Source: Lachnospiraceae bacterium UBA3821
GTDB lineage: Bacteria > Bacillota > Clostridia > Lachnospirales > Lachnospiraceae
DNA length: 23,540 nucleotides
NCBI GenBank assembly: GCA_002368865.1
Contig: DFDT01000054.1
Coordinates: 31,675 to 55,214 of the forward strand
Direction: 5' to 3'
Both the position numbers and the translations under genes were made by a program. Positions 1 to 7,310 of the stretch are shown here, in pieces; position 1 is the stretch's first letter; every line of letters begins with the position of its first letter. The notes beneath the pieces were generated by a model. That model did no database searches. It was not told the origin of the DNA and saw nothing but the letters and a program-made list of their open reading frames with translations.

Positions 1-35
1 GCGCTCAACACCAGTGCAAATACTTTCTTTTTCAT
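1..35 (-). CDS. Start of an exported protein or lipoprotein (partial, runs off the left edge)
   Basis: Only the first 11 codons are present: MKKKVFALVLS followed by the start of another codon. Lys-rich N-terminus plus hydrophobic stretch is the beginning of a signal peptide, as in ABC-transporter solute-binding lipoproteins. The ATG is preceded by AAAGGAGGAGAAAAATT, a very strong ribosome binding site. The gene lies 74 bp after trpD on the same strand with no terminator between them, so it is probably cotranscribed and under the same tryptophan T-box. A tryptophan transporter binding protein would fit that context, but this is inference from position; the visible sequence shows only an export signal. 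Confidence 0.6.
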   Translation of the reverse strand, partial: MKKKVFALVLS

Positions 36-80
36 AATTTTTCTCCTCCTTTATGCCTTTCTTGTTTTGTCTTTATGAGC

Positions 81-96
81 AACAGGTAAACCTGTT
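81..96. repeat. Perfect 16-bp palindrome between trpD and the next gene
   Basis: AACAGGTAAACCTGTT has 7-bp perfect arms around a 2-base centre. It sits in the 74-bp gap between trpD and the exported-protein gene. The loop is too small for an RNA hairpin and no T-run follows, so it resembles a protein-binding dyad more than a terminator. No regulator is identified. Confidence 0.4.
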
Positions 97-109
97 TTCT
101 CCATTATTC

Positions 110-1132
110 CTATTCCGGTCTGTTGCTGACCTCAATCACCTTTTCCAGAGTCTCATAAGCCTTGCCGCTGTCGATCAGTTCAGCCGCCAGCTTGATTCCC
201 TCTGCCATGCTGTCCGCTTTGCCGCCAATGTACAGGGAAGCTCCCGCATTCATGAGCACTGCATCGCGCTTCGGTCCCTTCTCACCTTTCAGAATGGCTC
301 TTGTGATCTCCGCATTCTCCGCGGGTGTACCACCCTTCAGATCCTCTTTGCTGCAGCGCTGCAATCCGAAATCTTCCGGCGAGATCACGGTTTTACGGTA
401 CCAGCCGTCCTTGATCTCGCAGACCGTGGTGGGTGCGCTCATGGAAATCTCATCCAGTTTGTCCTGTCCGTATACCACCATACCGCGTTTTACACCAAGG
501 CTGATCAATACCTGCGTCAGCGGCATCACCAGATACTCGTCATATACACCCAGAAGCTGCATGCTGGGTTTCCCGGGATTGGTCAGCGGTCCCAGAATGT
601 TAAACACCGTCCGGAAACCAAGCTCCTTTCGAATCGCGCCCACATACTTCATGGAAGTGTGATACTTCTGTGCAAAGAAGAAGCACATCCCCGCTTCTTT
701 CAGCAACTCTACACAGCGCTCGGGGCTCTGCTGGATATTCACACCCAGCGCCTCCAGGCAATCCGCCGTACCACACAGGGAAGAGGCTGCTCTGTTTCCA
801 TGCTTGGCAACCTTCATGCCGCCTGCTGCCGCCACCAATGCAGATGTGGTGGAAATATTGAAGCTGCCCGCATTGTCTCCTCCGGTGCCCACGATTTCAA
901 AAATATCCATACCTGTTTCCACCTGAGTCGCATGTTCCCGCATAGCAGCGGCGCAACCTGCGATCTCATCCGTGGTCTCAGCTCTCGCACTCTTCGTAGA
1001 TAGCGCGGAAAGGAATGCCGCATTCTGTGTCGGTGTGGTCTCCCCGCTCATGATCTCATTCATCACGGCGTAGGCCTCATCATAAGTTAAGTCCTCCTTG
1101 TTGACAATCTTCACAATCGCTTCTTTGATCAT
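110..1132 (-). CDS. trpD: Anthranilate phosphoribosyltransferase
   Basis: TrpD transfers the phosphoribosyl group of PRPP to anthranilate, the second dedicated step of tryptophan synthesis. The 340-aa length is normal for the family. Visible signatures in order are the PRPP loop GTGGD near residue 83, the KHGNRAASS segment near 106, the anthranilate-side [14 protein letters not shown] segment near 174, and the DKLDE metal-binding acidic pair. The ATG at 1132 is chosen because GGGAGG lies nine bases upstream; an in-frame start 13 codons earlier falls at the T-run of the leader terminator. The gene stands directly behind a tryptophan T-box. No other trp biosynthetic gene is adjacent: upstream is a peroxidase gene, downstream an exported protein. 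The [14 protein letters not shown] segment differs from the more usual SSKxG form, but catalytic motifs look intact. Confidence 0.95.
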   Translation of the reverse strand: MIKEAIVKIVNKEDLTYDEAYAVMNEIMSGETTPTQNAAFLSALSTKSARAETTDEIAGCAAAMREHATQVETGMDIFEIVGTGGDNAGSFNISTTSALVAAAGGMKVAKHGNRAASSLCGTADCLEALGVNIQQSPERCVELLKEAGMCFFFAQKYHTSMKYVGAIRKELGFRTVFNILGPLTNPGKPSMQLLGVYDEYLVMPLTQVLISLGVKRGMVVYGQDKLDEISMSAPTTVCEIKDGWYRKTVISPEDFGLQRCSKEDLKGGTPAENAEITRAILKGEKGPKRDAVLMNAGASLYIGGKADSMAEGIKLAAELIDSGKAYETLEKVIEVSNRPE

Positions 1133-1171
1133 AATTCCAGCCTCCCTTGTTTTGTTTGAAAAATTGTGCAT

Positions 1172-1210
1172 AAAAAAATCCCTGACAGAGAATTGACTTC
1201 TCTGTCAAGG
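1172..1210 (-). terminator. T-box intrinsic terminator in the trpD leader
   Basis: Read on the minus strand, CCTTGACAGAGAA (1198-1210) pairs with TTCTCTGTCAGGG (1180-1192) in a 13-bp stem with one wobble, followed by seven T (1172-1178). The 5' arm CCTTGAC also follows the T-box sequence closely enough to form the alternative antiterminator, the mutually exclusive arrangement expected for tRNA-controlled attenuation. Confidence 0.92.
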
Positions 1211-1544
1211 ACGAATAAACAATCTATCCGCGGTGCCACCTTGCTTCATAGGAAAACCCTATACACTTTACCGGATACGATATACACAACTCCGTATAAT
1301 TATATCCCCGACAACTGACGTATGCCCTCACGTTGCAAAATACTCTGCGTCCTACAGCATACTCCAATGTCTGTATCACGCATTTCCCTGCACCCTCCGC
1401 GGCCCATTTATGAAACTGTCCGGTCATCTCTGACAGCTTCTGCGACTTGTTTCACACCCGGCTCTCACCCGCCCGGATTCTCTGTGGAGGCATCATCGCC
1501 TTTACTTCCGCATCACTGGTTTGAAAAGTATTTAATTTTAATTT
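1172..1544 (-). promoter_or_regulatory. Tryptophan-specific T-box leader upstream of trpD
   Basis: T-box leaders bind uncharged tRNA and permit readthrough when the amino acid is scarce. The conserved T-box AAGGTGGCACCGCGG lies at 1228-1242 just before the terminator. Stem I elements are recognisable: an AGTA loop motif near 1503-1508, CAGAGA near 1481, and an apical GGTGAGAGCCGG segment near 1463-1475. In the specifier position, AAATGGGCC gives codon TGG (Trp) at 1404-1406. The antiterminator bulge reads TGGC; its fourth base C would pair with discriminator base G, which bacterial tRNA-Trp carries. Codon, discriminator and downstream gene therefore agree. The Stem I fold was judged by eye, so the specifier assignment is less certain than the T-box call itself. 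This leader fills the 489-bp gap between trpD and the peroxidase gene. Confidence 0.93.
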
Positions 1545-1550
1545 GCACAA

Positions 1551-1580
1551 ATCATAGCACCCGCAGCTGCCTGTTGTCAA
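1551..1580 (-). promoter_or_regulatory. Promoter of the T-box/trpD transcript
   Basis: TTGACA (1575-1580) and TATGAT (1551-1556) are separated by 18 bp. Transcription would begin near 1544, giving a leader of usual T-box length. Confidence 0.75.
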
Positions 1581-1621
1581 GCAATTTTTTCTCAGCTCTT
1601 TACGAAGCTTTAAAGAGCACC

Positions 1622-2161
1622 TTAGAGCAGCGACTTGATGCACTCCTCCACTGCTGCCATATCCGCCGTCGGCTCAAAACGTGCAACCACCTTTCCTTCG
1701 CGATCCACCACGAATTTGGTGAAATTCCACTTGATCGCGCTGTTGTGTTCATAATCCGGATCCATCTTCTGCAGGAATCCTTTCATAAACTCCGCCTGCT
1801 GTCCTTCTCCAAATCCGGCAAAGCCCTGTTGGGATTTCAGATACGTATAGAGCGGCAATTCATTCTCTCCGTTCACATCCGCTTTCTTCATCTGTGGGAA
1901 AGTGGTGTTATAATGCAGTGTGCAGAACTCATGGATCTCCTCATCTGTCCCCGGTGCCTGTGCACCGAACTGATTGCAGGGGATGTCCAGGATTTCCAAC
2001 CCCTTCTCATGATAATCCTTATAAAGCTGCTCAATCGGCTCATACTGCGGCGTAAATCCACAACCCGTGGCCGTATTCACCACCAGGATCACCTTTCCCT
2101 TATAATCTGCCAGCTTCAATTCCTCTCCGGTACCTGTGGTAACTGTGTAATCATAAATCAT
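1622..2161 (-). CDS. Glutathione peroxidase family protein (Cys type)
   Basis: The 179-aa protein matches the non-selenium glutathione/thioredoxin peroxidase family, which reduces hydroperoxides in the cytoplasm. Visible are the active-site segment NTATGCGFTPQYE with the peroxidatic Cys34, the CNQFGAQAPG segment carrying the catalytic Gln, and KWNFTKF with the Trp and Asn of the catalytic tetrad. The start at 2161 is supported by AAGGAGG nine bases upstream; an in-frame extension to 2209 has no such site and runs through the intergenic gap. It lies 49 bp behind the flavodoxin-like gene and is probably cotranscribed. In bacteria such enzymes usually work with thioredoxin, not glutathione, so the physiological reductant is not settled by the name. 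Confidence 0.93.
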   Translation of the reverse strand: MIYDYTVTTGTGEELKLADYKGKVILVVNTATGCGFTPQYEPIEQLYKDYHEKGLEILDIPCNQFGAQAPGTDEEIHEFCTLHYNTTFPQMKKADVNGENELPLYTYLKSQQGFAGFGEGQQAEFMKGFLQKMDPDYEHNSAIKWNFTKFVVDREGKVVARFEPTADMAAVEECIKSLL

Positions 2162-2210
2162 TGTGTTCTTCCTCCTTTTGACATTGTATGGTCCGTATTT
2201 TTTACACATC

Positions 2211-2603
2211 TCACAAAAACTTACCGGCGAAGACTTCCGCTTCTTTCAATTGCTCCGTGCCGGGCTTTCCCCGAACGTACAGCGCTTCCTCCGCCACATC
2301 AATTTCCTGCTCTTTCAGGCCATCCTTGATCAGTGCAATGGAATGCTTCGAAATCCACGTGGACGAGAACACGACCGCTTTCTTCACCTTACTCTTATCC
2401 AGCGTTTTCAGATACTCTTTTAAATGAGCATCAATGCCGTATGCATATAATGCCCCGCCGATAAATAACACATCCACCGGCTCATTGATCCCGGCATTGC
2501 CTGCATCAACGGAAACCGCAAACACTCCCGCTGTCTTCGCGATTGCCTCAGCCATCGCTTTCGTGTTACCTGATCTGGAATAATATCTCACTGCTGCACT
2601 CAT
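2211..2603 (-). CDS. Flavodoxin-like protein
   Basis: A 130-aa protein with the flavodoxin fold pattern. The FMN phosphate-binding loop is YYSRSGNTKAMAEAIA near residues 7-22, and FIGGALYAYGID near 47-58 resembles the first flavin-ring loop. It is a single-domain electron carrier or small FMN reductase by family; the substrate cannot be told. ATG at 2603 is chosen over the adjacent upstream TTG because GGGAGG sits at proper distance. It is first in a two-gene unit with the glutathione peroxidase gene, suggesting a role in oxidative stress or thiol/disulfide electron flow. The promoter and a repeated operator-like sequence lie directly upstream. Confidence 0.85.
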   Translation of the reverse strand: MSAAVRYYSRSGNTKAMAEAIAKTAGVFAVSVDAGNAGINEPVDVLFIGGALYAYGIDAHLKEYLKTLDKSKVKKAVVFSSTWISKHSIALIKDGLKEQEIDVAEEALYVRGKPGTEQLKEAEVFAGKFL

Positions 2604-2649
2604 CAATATCCGCCTCCCTTTCCGGTTATGAAGTCTGAATCCGTCCTAT

Positions 2650-2679
2650 TTTAATTGTTTCAAATTTAGTTGCATCAAA
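2650..2679. repeat. Tandem 15-bp operator-like repeat at the flavodoxin/gpx start site
   Basis: On the minus strand TTTGATGCAACTAAA (2665-2679) is followed at once by TTTGAAACAATTAAA (2650-2664), identical at 12 of 15 positions. The repeats begin about nine bases after the -10 box, where a repressor would block initiation. MarR-type regulators often use such AT-rich sites, but the regulator is not identified here. Confidence 0.45.
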
Positions 2680-2687
2680 TTAAATTC

Positions 2688-2716
2688 AATATAACCCATT
2701 TGCTCCAAAATGTCAA
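2688..2716 (-). promoter_or_regulatory. Promoter of the flavodoxin/gpx unit
   Basis: TTGACA (2711-2716), 17-bp spacer, TATATT (2688-2693): a near-consensus housekeeping promoter reading into the flavodoxin-like gene. Confidence 0.8.
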
Positions 2717-2743
2717 TACCTATTTTTAAATTTCTTCCAAATC

Positions 2744-2776
2744 AAAAAAGACATCGATCCTGCAAGACCGATGTCT
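2744..2776 (-). terminator. Terminator of trpS
   Basis: On the minus strand GACATCG (at 2769-2775) pairs with CGATGTC (2750-2756), followed by TTTTTT (2744-2749). It begins 17 bp after the trpS stop and ends the trpS transcript before the next promoter. Confidence 0.88.
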
Positions 2777-2792
2777 CATCAATGATTCCCTT

Positions 2793-3794
2793 TTACAACT
2801 GATAGAAACCTACTTTCTTATATACCTTTCTCAGGGTCTTATTGGCGATATAGGAAGCCTTCTCCGCCCCTTCTTTGTACACATTGTTCAGATATGCCTT
2901 ATCTGCGATCAAGCGCTTTGCCTCCTCACGGATCGGGGTAAGCGCCTGTACTACCGCATCACCTACGGCAGGTTTGAACACGCCGTATCCTTGGCCCTCG
3001 AATTCCTTCTCAATCTCCTCATAGTCCTTGCCGGTGATCGTGGAGTAGATTGCGATCAGGTTCGCCACGCCGGGCTTTGCGTCTTTATCATAATGCACAC
3101 ATCTCTCCGTATCGGAATCCGTCACCGCACGCTTAAATTTCTTCATGATCACATCTGGCTCATCCATCAGGAAGACACAGCCGTTTGGCTCAGATTTCGA
3201 CATCTTCTGCCCCGGCGTGGTCAGACCGTAGATACGTGCCCCCACCTTGCTGATGTATGGTTCCGGCACACGGAATACGTCGCCATAGAGATTATTAAAG
3301 CGGATCGCCAGATTTCTGGTCAGCTCCACATGCTGCTTCTGATCCTCTCCCACCGGCACATAATGCGGCTGATACAGCAGAATATCCGCCGCCATCAGGG
3401 ACGGATAGGTGAACAGACCCGCATTGATATTATCCTTATGCTTCTCCGACTTATCCTTAAACTGCGTCATACGGCTCAGCTCGCCGAACATGGTATAACA
3501 ATCCAACACCCATCCCAGCTGCGCATGGGCCGGTACATGGGACTGCAAAAACAATGTATTTTTCTCCGGATCAAGCCCACAGGCAATATATAACGCCAGC
3601 ATCTCTAGCGAACGGCGGCGCAGCTCCTTCGGATCCTGTCTCACTGTGATCGTATGCAGATCCGCCATGAAATAATAGCATTCAAAATCGTTGACACGGT
3701 CTGCCCAGTTTTTGATCGCTCCCAGATAATTTCCTAAATGCAGGTCTCCACTGGGCTGAATGCCCGAAAGCATGATCTTCTTTTCCGTTTCCAT
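2793..3794 (-). CDS. trpS: Tryptophanyl-tRNA synthetase
   Basis: This class I synthetase attaches tryptophan to tRNA-Trp. At 333 aa it has the usual bacterial size. The nucleotide-binding signature is PSGDLHLGN at residues 14-22, and the second signature GQKMSKSE spans 195-202. The segment PVGEDQKQHVELTRN near 147-161 is typical of TrpRS. ATG at 3794 is chosen because TTGGAGGATGAG immediately precedes it; a GTG 14 codons upstream is in frame but has no ribosome binding site. Unlike trpD, no T-box is seen before this gene: only about 50 bp separate a promoter-like sequence from the start. It ends with its own terminator, so it appears monocistronic. Confidence 0.97.
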   Translation of the reverse strand: METEKKIMLSGIQPSGDLHLGNYLGAIKNWADRVNDFECYYFMADLHTITVRQDPKELRRRSLEMLALYIACGLDPEKNTLFLQSHVPAHAQLGWVLDCYTMFGELSRMTQFKDKSEKHKDNINAGLFTYPSLMAADILLYQPHYVPVGEDQKQHVELTRNLAIRFNNLYGDVFRVPEPYISKVGARIYGLTTPGQKMSKSEPNGCVFLMDEPDVIMKKFKRAVTDSDTERCVHYDKDAKPGVANLIAIYSTITGKDYEEIEKEFEGQGYGVFKPAVGDAVVQALTPIREEAKRLIADKAYLNNVYKEGAEKASYIANKTLRKVYKKVGFYQL

Positions 3795-3845
3795 CTCATC
3801 CTCCAAGTTACTTAAATAATTTTCTTCTGACAACACTTATTTTAT

Positions 3846-3874
3846 AGTATACTCCAAGAATTCAATTCTGAAAA
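3846..3874 (-). promoter_or_regulatory. Probable trpS promoter
   Basis: TATACT (3846-3851) with TTTTCA (3869-3874) 17 bp upstream. The -10 is good and the -35 weak (4 of 6). It is divergent from the promoter of the plus-strand pair. Confidence 0.5.
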
Positions 3875-3888
3875 GAATAAAATTTTTC

Positions 3889-3917
3889 TTGTATTTTTAT
3901 ACATGCAGGAGTATATT
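3889..3917 (+). promoter_or_regulatory. Promoter of the hypothetical/cstA pair
   Basis: TTGTAT (3889-3894), 17-bp spacer, TATATT (3912-3917), with the start codon 36 bp downstream. The -35 boxes of this and the trpS promoter lie about 15 bp apart, back to back. Confidence 0.6.
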
Positions 3918-3952
3918 AGTAGTGATTTTTTTACTTTAGCGAAGGTTTTGTC

Positions 3953-4474
3953 ATGGAATATTCAGTGCAGACAGCCATAGACAGGCTGTTAAAGAGCTAT
4001 CAGGCATATTACAACATTACACAGTTCGATGAAGAGCAACGCCCTCTCACAGCCATCTGTGAGTACTATGAGGCTTCCCAAAAATACGTTTTATCCCACA
4101 AAGCAGAGCTTTGGTCCGAAAACTCCGAGGAATTTCTCTTTCTGTTTCAGATGGATCGTCTAACACTCCCCGAATTTGAGAAGTGCAGAGATTACGCCTA
4201 CGAAGAAGGCATGAGACGGGCGCATATTGGTCCCGGTCACATGTACACCTATATCACCCCTGTTTTTGTGTGCAATGAATGTGACGCAGACGCGCTGAAA
4301 GCGCTTAAGAAAACTCATATTTATAAAAGTTTTCGTTTCTCTTTCCACGGCTGGATGGATTATCACACCGCCGTGCTGGAGGTTCAACAGAATAAGATCT
4401 CTTCAAACACAGGCGGCAGGCCCGTGGAAAAAGTAATGAAAAAAGTGTTGTTCAATCCCAAAAGGAAATTCTAA
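3953..4474 (+). CDS. Uncharacterised 173-aa protein preceding the CstA transporter gene
   Basis: I do not recognise a named domain. The protein appears soluble: no signal peptide or membrane segment is visible. The first half is rich in acidic and aromatic residues (YQAYYN, ICEYYEASQKY), suggesting helices. The middle holds GPGHMYTYITPVFVCNECDADALKALKK, with a CNEC cysteine pair near residues 106-109 that could bind metal or form a disulfide. A basic tail (KKVLFNPKRKF) ends it. The stop is only 34 bp before the start of the CstA-type gene, on the same strand, without a terminator, so the two are almost certainly cotranscribed. A role in controlling or assisting the transporter is inferred from position only. 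The ribosome binding site (GAAGG) is weak. Confidence 0.85.
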   Translation: MEYSVQTAIDRLLKSYQAYYNITQFDEEQRPLTAICEYYEASQKYVLSHKAELWSENSEEFLFLFQMDRLTLPEFEKCRDYAYEEGMRRAHIGPGHMYTYITPVFVCNECDADALKALKKTHIYKSFRFSFHGWMDYHTAVLEVQQNKISSNTGGRPVEKVMKKVLFNPKRKF

Positions 4475-4508
4475 GAAAAATCAAAAAAGAAAAGGAGTGA
4501 ATTTTCAA

Positions 4509-6239
4509 ATGAACACATTGTTACTGTTAATCATCTGTATCGCAGTCCTGCTCTGCGGCTACATCCTCTATGGCGGATGGCTCTGCAAGCAGTGGGGCGT
4601 AGGGGAAAACAAGGAGGAAACTCCCGCACACACCCTGGAGGACGGAGTAGACTATGTTCCCGCCAAGGCACCTGTGCTGATGGGACATCATTTTTCCTCC
4701 ATCGCAGGCGCAGGCCCGATCACCGGACCGATCGGGGCGGCAATGTTCGGTTGGCTGCCTGTTACTCTCTGGGTACTGATCGGCGGTATCTTCTTCGGCG
4801 GTGTCCATGACTTTGGCGCATTGTTTGCATCCATTCGTCATAAGGGTCAGTCCATCGGTGAGATCATCTCCGTGAACATGAGCCGTCGTGCCAAGAGACT
4901 GTTCATCATCTTCTCTTACCTGACGCTGATCCTGGTCGTAGCTGCTTTTGCGTCCATCGTGGCTTCCACCTTCGGTGCAACGGTGAAGGACGGCGTGATC
5001 GACAAGGCTGCCAGCGCAACAAACGCTTCTGTTGCTATGGTTTCCCTGCTTTTTATTGTGATTGCGATCGTATTTGGTTTCGCAGTATATCGCCGCAATG
5101 CACCTATGCTGGTTTCCACGCTCTTAGGCATTGTTGCCATTGTGATCTGTATGGCAATCGGTATGAACTTCCATCCCATCTACCTGACCACCAACACCTG
5201 GATGATCGTTGTGGGAATTTACATTGCGGTTGCTTCTGTCACACCGGTATGGATCTTACTCCAGCCCCGTGACTACTTAAGCTCTTTCCTGCTCTATGCG
5301 ATGCTCGGTATTGCCGCAATCGGCGTCATCGGCGCCCATCCCAATATGGATGCGTTCCCTGCCTTCACCGGTTTCGCAGTGGACAACGGAAACGGCATCC
5401 AGTATCTGTTCCCGATCCTGTTCACCACGGTTGCCTGCGGTGCCATCTCCGGTTTCCACTCTCTGGTTTCCTCCGGTACCACGTCCAAGCAGCTGGATAA
5501 GGAAAAAGATGCAAAGCCTATTGCTTACGGCGGAATGCTGTTAGAGTGCGTGCTGGCGATCCTGACCCTGTGCGCTATCGCTTACGCTTATCAGTGGAAT
5601 GCAGCTAATCCGGACGCAAAGCTTGCAGGCGCTACCGCAATCTTTGCAGGCGGCATCTCCAAGATGGTCGCTGCAATTCCCGGCTGTAAGGGCTTGGAAA
5701 ATATTCTGTACACCTTACTGGTACTGACCTACTCTGCTTTCTGTCTGACCTCTTTGGATACGGCAACCCGTCTGGCAAGATTTATGTTCCAGGAATTCTG
5801 GCTGGAGCCCGGACAGACCCCTAAGGACATCAAGGACGGCTGGAAGAAAGTGATGGTAAATCCCTATTTCGCAACCGGCATTACTGTAGTCCTGGGCATT
5901 CTGTTAGGAATGACCGGCTACTCCAAGATCTGGGGCTTGTTCGGCGCAGCTAACCAGCTGCTGGCAGGCTTAGGGCTTCTGGCTGTTGCAACCTGGCTGG
6001 GTAATGTGGGCAAGAACAACAAGATGTTCCTGATTCCCATGGCCTTCATGATGGTTGTTACCATCTGTTCTCTGTGCCTGACCGTGAAGAACCAGATCGG
6101 TATCATCGCAAAAGGCGGGGCGGACTGGGGACCTTACGCACAGACGGTTCTCGGTATCCTGCTGATCGTGCTGGCAATTATCCTTGTGATCGAGGGCATC
6201 CAGACTCTGACCGGCAAGAACAAGAAACAGGCTGCCTAA
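4509..6239 (+). CDS. cstA: CstA-family carbon starvation / peptide-pyruvate transporter
   Basis: CstA proteins are inner-membrane transporters, linked in other bacteria to uptake of pyruvate or peptides when preferred carbon runs out. The family hallmark is clear near residues 50-110: VPAKAPVLMGHHFSSIAGAG, GPITGPIGAAMFGW, and GGVHDFGALFASIRHKG. A later CGAISGFHSLVSSGTTSKQ near 310-330 is equally typical. Many hydrophobic segments run the whole length. At 576 aa it is shorter than the roughly 700-aa E. coli protein but in the range of the short Firmicute form. The ATG at 4509 is preferred to an in-frame GTG at 4497, because that GTG directly abuts the AAGGAG ribosome binding site (4491-4496). 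A terminator follows the stop. Substrate cannot be decided from sequence. Confidence 0.93.
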   Translation: MNTLLLLIICIAVLLCGYILYGGWLCKQWGVGENKEETPAHTLEDGVDYVPAKAPVLMGHHFSSIAGAGPITGPIGAAMFGWLPVTLWVLIGGIFFGGVHDFGALFASIRHKGQSIGEIISVNMSRRAKRLFIIFSYLTLILVVAAFASIVASTFGATVKDGVIDKAASATNASVAMVSLLFIVIAIVFGFAVYRRNAPMLVSTLLGIVAIVICMAIGMNFHPIYLTTNTWMIVVGIYIAVASVTPVWILLQPRDYLSSFLLYAMLGIAAIGVIGAHPNMDAFPAFTGFAVDNGNGIQYLFPILFTTVACGAISGFHSLVSSGTTSKQLDKEKDAKPIAYGGMLLECVLAILTLCAIAYAYQWNAANPDAKLAGATAIFAGGISKMVAAIPGCKGLENILYTLLVLTYSAFCLTSLDTATRLARFMFQEFWLEPGQTPKDIKDGWKKVMVNPYFATGITVVLGILLGMTGYSKIWGLFGAANQLLAGLGLLAVATWLGNVGKNNKMFLIPMAFMMVVTICSLCLTVKNQIGIIAKGGADWGPYAQTVLGILLIVLAIILVIEGIQTLTGKNKKQAA

Positions 6240-6274
6240 GATAATACAAGGCATTAAAAAACATAAATGAAGTA

Positions 6275-6320
6275 AGCTCCGGGAGTATGACAACTGCCAT
6301 GCCCCCGGAGCTTCTTTTTC
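6275..6320 (+). terminator. Terminator of the cstA operon
   Basis: AGCTCCGGG (6275-6283) pairs with CCCGGAGCT (6304-6312); the loop side extends with ATG/CAT pairing, and TCTTTTTC follows. It lies between convergent cstA and cysK. The minus-strand side has only a scattered T-rich tract, so it is weaker for cysK. Confidence 0.9.
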
Positions 6321-6335
6321 ATTTTATCCACTGTC

Positions 6336-7265
6336 TTACTCGTATAAGTCTCCTGACAGATAATGATCCCCGCTGTCCGGTATGATCACCACGATTCTCT
6401 TTCCCGCATTCTCGGGACGCTTCACCAGTTCCGCCACAGCGCACACCGCTGCACCTGCGGAAATCCCCACCGTAAATCCTTCCAGTCTGGGTACCTTCCG
6501 CGCGTATGCATATGCATCCTCATCGCTCACATCAATGACCTCGTCAAAGATATTTACATCCGTCACCGGAGGTGTGACGCCTCCGCCGATCCCCTGGATC
6601 TTATGCGGTCCCGGTGCCCCACCGTTTAATACCGCACTTCCCTTAGGTTCCACGCCAATCACCTTGATATTGGGATTCTTTTCCTTCAGGTATTTGCCTG
6701 TGCCGCTTACGGTACCGCCGGTTCCGGACGCCGCCACGAAGATATCGATCTCTCCATCCGTATCTTCCCAGATCTCGGGACCCGTGGTCTTATAATGCGC
6801 CCCCGGATTGTTGGGATTGCCGCCCTGACCAAGCACCACAGAGTTCTCAATTTCTGCCAGAAGCTGTGCAGCCTTGGCATTTGCTCCCGCCATATTCTCC
6901 GCCCCGGGCGTATGGTAAACCTCCGCACCGAACGCCTTCAGGATCCGAGTTCTCTCCGCCGACAGATTGTCCGGCATACAGATCTTTACCTGGTACCCCT
7001 TGGCTGCACCGATCGCCGCAATGCCGATCCCGGTATTGCCGGAAGTTCCTTCTATGATCGTACCGCCCGGTTTCAGTTCACCTGCCTCCTCCTTGGCCCG
7101 GATCATATTCAGCGCGATCCTGTCCTTCACCGAACCCGACGGATTAAAGAATTCCAGCTTTCCATAGATATGCGCATCCGTCTGCAATTCTCTCTCCAGA
7201 CCGTGCAGCTCCACCAAAGGTGTGTGACCGATCAACTCCGTGATATTGTGATATATTTTGCTCAT
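6336..7265 (-). CDS. cysK: Cysteine synthase (O-acetylserine sulfhydrylase)
   Basis: This PLP enzyme makes cysteine from O-acetylserine and sulfide. The PLP lysine is K47 in NPSGSVKDR, and the phosphate/substrate loop TSGNTG is at 74-79. GTGGTVSGTGKYLKE near 174-190 and the C-terminal PDSGDHYLS are family signatures. The 309-aa length is typical of CysK. AGGAGG lies eight to nine bases before the ATG. It is the last gene of a four-gene minus-strand operon, 45 bp behind a glutathionyl-hydroquinone reductase gene. That ties cysteine supply to thiol-dependent reduction. Assignment to CysK rather than CysM rests on overall resemblance. Confidence 0.95.
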   Translation of the reverse strand: MSKIYHNITELIGHTPLVELHGLERELQTDAHIYGKLEFFNPSGSVKDRIALNMIRAKEEAGELKPGGTIIEGTSGNTGIGIAAIGAAKGYQVKICMPDNLSAERTRILKAFGAEVYHTPGAENMAGANAKAAQLLAEIENSVVLGQGGNPNNPGAHYKTTGPEIWEDTDGEIDIFVAASGTGGTVSGTGKYLKEKNPNIKVIGVEPKGSAVLNGGAPGPHKIQGIGGGVTPPVTDVNIFDEVIDVSDEDAYAYARKVPRLEGFTVGISAGAAVCAVAELVKRPENAGKRIVVIIPDSGDHYLSGDLYE

Positions 7266-7310
7266 CTGCGAAATCCTCCTTCTGCATTTTTTATTTTTGT
7301 TTTCGCGTTT

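Noticed and set aside
1224..1427. Small minus-strand open frame within the trpD leader
   Set aside because: It covers the T-box structure, including the specifier and antiterminator; the conservation there is RNA, not protein.
1595..1618. Hairpin GCTCTTTA / TAAAGAGC after the peroxidase gene
   Set aside because: A perfect 8-bp stem, but on neither strand is it followed by a T-run; may help end the transcript but not called a terminator.
1322..2329. Long open frame on the plus strand over the T-box and peroxidase gene
   Set aside because: It is antisense to well-supported features, its product has no recognisable motif, and it lacks a ribosome binding site.
3795..3952. Possible T-box before trpS
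   Set aside because: The gap is too short and has no GGTGGNACCGCG motif or terminator; only back-to-back promoters are seen.
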